This document shows, piece after piece, positions 6,813 to 8,076 of a DNA stretch of 8,076 nt (positions within the stretch are counted from its first letter, which is position 1; each line of letters opens with the position of its first letter). The stretch comes from Alphaproteobacteria bacterium. GTDB lineage: Bacteria; Pseudomonadota; Alphaproteobacteria; Caulobacterales; Parvularculaceae. Location: positions 1 to 8,076 of the forward strand of contig JAUIEG010000105.1 of assembly GCA_030428745.1 (NCBI GenBank). The letters run 5' to 3'. The position numbers and the translations under genes are program-made. The notes below the pieces were generated by a model that saw only the letters and a program-made list of their open reading frames with translations, did not search any database and was not told where the DNA came from.

Positions 6813-6816
6813 TCTT

Positions 6817-7578
6817 ATGCTGCGTAAATTGGCTTGCGCGCTTGCTTTATCCGCAACGGTGATTGCACCGGCTGCCGCGGAAGAACTTTCAGTCTCAACA
6901 ACTGTGGGCTTTGAGTCCCGCTATCTGTTCCGCGGCGTCCAGTTCGCGGAAACCAGCTTTCAACCGTCAATTTCGCTCGGTTATGGCGGCTTTTATGGAA
7001 CAGCCTGGCTGAACCTGCCGATTGGCGATGATGATCTTGTGGTCACGCCGGGGGGCGAAGAACTTGATCTCGTGATCGGCTACAGCGCGCCAATCAGCGA
7101 AGTAGTTTCGTTCGACATCGGGGTCACCTATTATACGTTCCCCGACCTCATGAGCGGCTTCTTTGACATTTATGAAGAAGACGGCGACGGCCTCGGCGCC
7201 AACACGATCGAGCCTTATCTCGGTGTCGCCTTCGATATTCCGCTCTCGCCTTCGGTCTATGTCTATCATGACTTCATGTTCGACACGACGACCTTCCAGG
7301 CCAACGCGTCCTACTCTGTGCCGCTGGCTGAAAAAACCAGCTTCGATCTCGGCGGCTATATCGGCTATGTCATCGATGACACGGGCGGCACTGACTATGT
7401 GTACGGCACCGCCTCTGCTAACGTCAGCTACGCCATTTCCGACAACGGCTCGTTCTACGCCGGCGTCCGCTATGGCGGTTCAGACTTGCCGGGCGGTTCT
7501 GTGATTGACGACTCTATCGCAGGTACGACGAAATCGAGCGCCGTTTGGTGGGGTCTTGGCTTCAGCGCGTCATTCTAA
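6817..7578 (+). CDS. TorF-family putative outer-membrane porin (Gcw_chp family)
   Basis: Predicted secreted outer-membrane beta-barrel protein of 253 residues. A signal peptide (1-21, charged RK start, hydrophobic core, cleavage after PAAA before Glu22) is followed by a Gly/aromatic-rich protein of alternating polar and hydrophobic strands. The family hallmark near the mature N-terminus is seen as SRYLFRG (34-40), and the chain ends GLGFSASF, with a C-terminal Phe suited to BAM insertion. The mature part has about 31 Asp/Glu against 5 Lys/Arg, a strong acidic bias. The gene is divergent from glnK-amtB, with a strong Shine-Dalgarno in front and its own terminator behind. Family assignment is by motif recognition. 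The transported solute is unknown; a link to nitrogen uptake is inference from position. Confidence 0.85.
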   Translation: MLRKLACALALSATVIAPAAAEELSVSTTVGFESRYLFRGVQFAETSFQPSISLGYGGFYGTAWLNLPIGDDDLVVTPGGEELDLVIGYSAPISEVVSFDIGVTYYTFPDLMSGFFDIYEEDGDGLGANTIEPYLGVAFDIPLSPSVYVYHDFMFDTTTFQANASYSVPLAEKTSFDLGGYIGYVIDDTGGTDYVYGTASANVSYAISDNGSFYAGVRYGGSDLPGGSVIDDSIAGTTKSSAVWWGLGFSASF

Positions 7579-7621
7579 TCTACACGACGGCAGTGCGGTC
7601 TTGATCGCTCTGATTAAGTAC

Positions 7622-7656
7622 GGGCCATGGCGTTCTCCCCGCCATGGCCCTTTTTT
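7622..7656 (+). terminator. Rho-independent terminator after the porin gene
   Basis: GGGCCATGGCG (7622-7632) pairs perfectly with CGCCATGGCCC (7640-7650) around a 7-nt loop, followed at once by TTTTTT (7651-7656). There is no matching A-run on the left, so it should act on plus-strand transcription only. It lies 43 nt after the porin stop and separates that gene from the ATP-grasp gene. Confidence 0.95.
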
Positions 7657-7732
7657 CATCTGAGAATGGACAGGAAGCGAACCAATCGCGCTCGTTTGCG
7701 TTATCTATGTCAATCAAGTAACTAGAGAGCCT

Positions 7733-8076
7733 ATGCCGAAAGCAAATCCCTTCGTCGGTTATGACGCCGGCGACAATTACTGCGAACTTTTTGGACCGAC
7801 CGATACCAAACCCCAGACGGGCGCTGCGAATCCGCTTGCGAAACGGCTTGCGAAATACAACGTTCGCACGCTGAACCAGCGCAACAGCGCAGCCGAGAGA
7901 GAATTACATAATCTCGGCATCACCTTCACCGTCTATTCCGATGCGGGCGCCATTGATCGCATTTTGCCTTTCGATCCTATCCCAAGGCGCATTTCGCAAG
8001 GTGACTGGAAAAAGATCGACAGCGGCTGCCGTCAGCGTGTGACGGCGCTCAATGCGTTTCTCGCGGACATTTACGG
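7733..8076 (+). CDS. Circularly permuted ATP-grasp protein, N-terminal part (cut by window edge)
   Basis: The plus frame is open from ATG 7733 to the right edge: 114 complete codons of a protein that is normally about 470-500 residues or longer. The N-terminus resembles the DUF404/DUF407 (CP_ATPgrasp) family: YDAGDNYCELFG (10-21) corresponds to the usual YDE(M)F opening, NLGITFTVYSD (60-70) and ILPFDPIPR (77-85) are typical, and ALNAFLADIY (105-114) is a family signature. Such proteins are predicted ATP-dependent amide-bond (peptide) ligases, often encoded beside an alpha-E domain protein and a transglutaminase-like protease; those would lie downstream, outside the window. The ATP-binding residues are also beyond the edge. 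The ribosome site is modest (GAGAG, 3 nt from ATG). The porin terminator upstream implies its own promoter, which I could not identify. Substrate unknown. Confidence 0.85.
   Translation, partial: MPKANPFVGYDAGDNYCELFGPTDTKPQTGAANPLAKRLAKYNVRTLNQRNSAAERELHNLGITFTVYSDAGAIDRILPFDPIPRRISQGDWKKIDSGCRQRVTALNAFLADIY

Larger units (their letters stand above)
6479..6816. other. Divergent intergenic region between glnK and the porin gene
   Basis: This 338-nt stretch has no supportable gene and is visibly more AT-rich than its neighbours, especially 6605-6725. It must hold promoters for both directions. On the glnK side I see repeated GCAACGCTAA boxes (6557-6594), a sigma-54-like element (6606-6621), an extended -10-like element (6624-6632) and a small dyad GCCAT-TTTG-ATGGC (6639-6652). 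On the porin side there is a -10-like TATTAT (6717-6722) without a convincing -35, and several CATCG/CGATG half-sites between 6726 and 6787. No canonical paired NtrC site (GCAC...GTGC dyad) was found by eye. Confidence 0.6.

Noticed and set aside
6967..7269. Minus-strand open frame of 100 codons inside the porin gene.
   Set aside because: Lies opposite a gene with clear signal peptide, family motif, strong ribosome site and terminator; no support of its own.

Overview
The window looks like part of a Gram-negative, GC-rich proteobacterial chromosome, most likely alphaproteobacterial. The evidence is the style of the GltB, GltD, P-II and AmtB sequences, an outer-membrane porin of the TorF (Gcw_chp) family, and a circularly permuted ATP-grasp gene. 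This placement comes from remembered family resemblance, not from a search. There are no tRNA or rRNA genes, CRISPR arrays, insertion sequences or phage genes.

Layout. From about 6.5 kb down to the left edge the minus strand carries four genes in one direction with short gaps: a P-II signal protein (glnK type), the ammonium channel amtB, the glutamate synthase small subunit gltD, and the large subunit gltB, cut by the left edge before its iron-sulfur cysteines. A 338-base divergent region (6479-6816) separates this run from a plus-strand TorF-family porin gene, which ends in a textbook rho-independent terminator. After that begins a plus-strand gene for a circularly permuted ATP-grasp protein, cut by the right edge.

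How the genes work together. AmtB conducts ammonium across the inner membrane. P-II senses 2-oxoglutarate, ATP/ADP and (via uridylylation of Tyr51) glutamine, and plugs AmtB when nitrogen is plentiful. Glutamate synthase (GltB+GltD) turns glutamine plus 2-oxoglutarate into two glutamates using NADPH, which completes assimilation after glutamine synthetase. The divergent, very acidic porin could be the outer-membrane entry step of the same physiology, but that is inference from position and charge.

Most worth a second look: (1) the start of gltD, where the good Shine-Dalgarno lies 5 nt from an in-frame ATT but 17 nt from the first plausible ATG; (2) two perfect inverted repeats inside the first 24 codons of gltD, one a 12-bp GC-rich stem with a 3-nt loop followed by TTTT in the direction of transcription; (3) repeats and overlapping promoter-like signals upstream of glnK; (4) the acidic porin divergent from glnK-amtB. 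I found no clear evidence of a wholly new system; the rest reads as ordinary nitrogen-assimilation genes.
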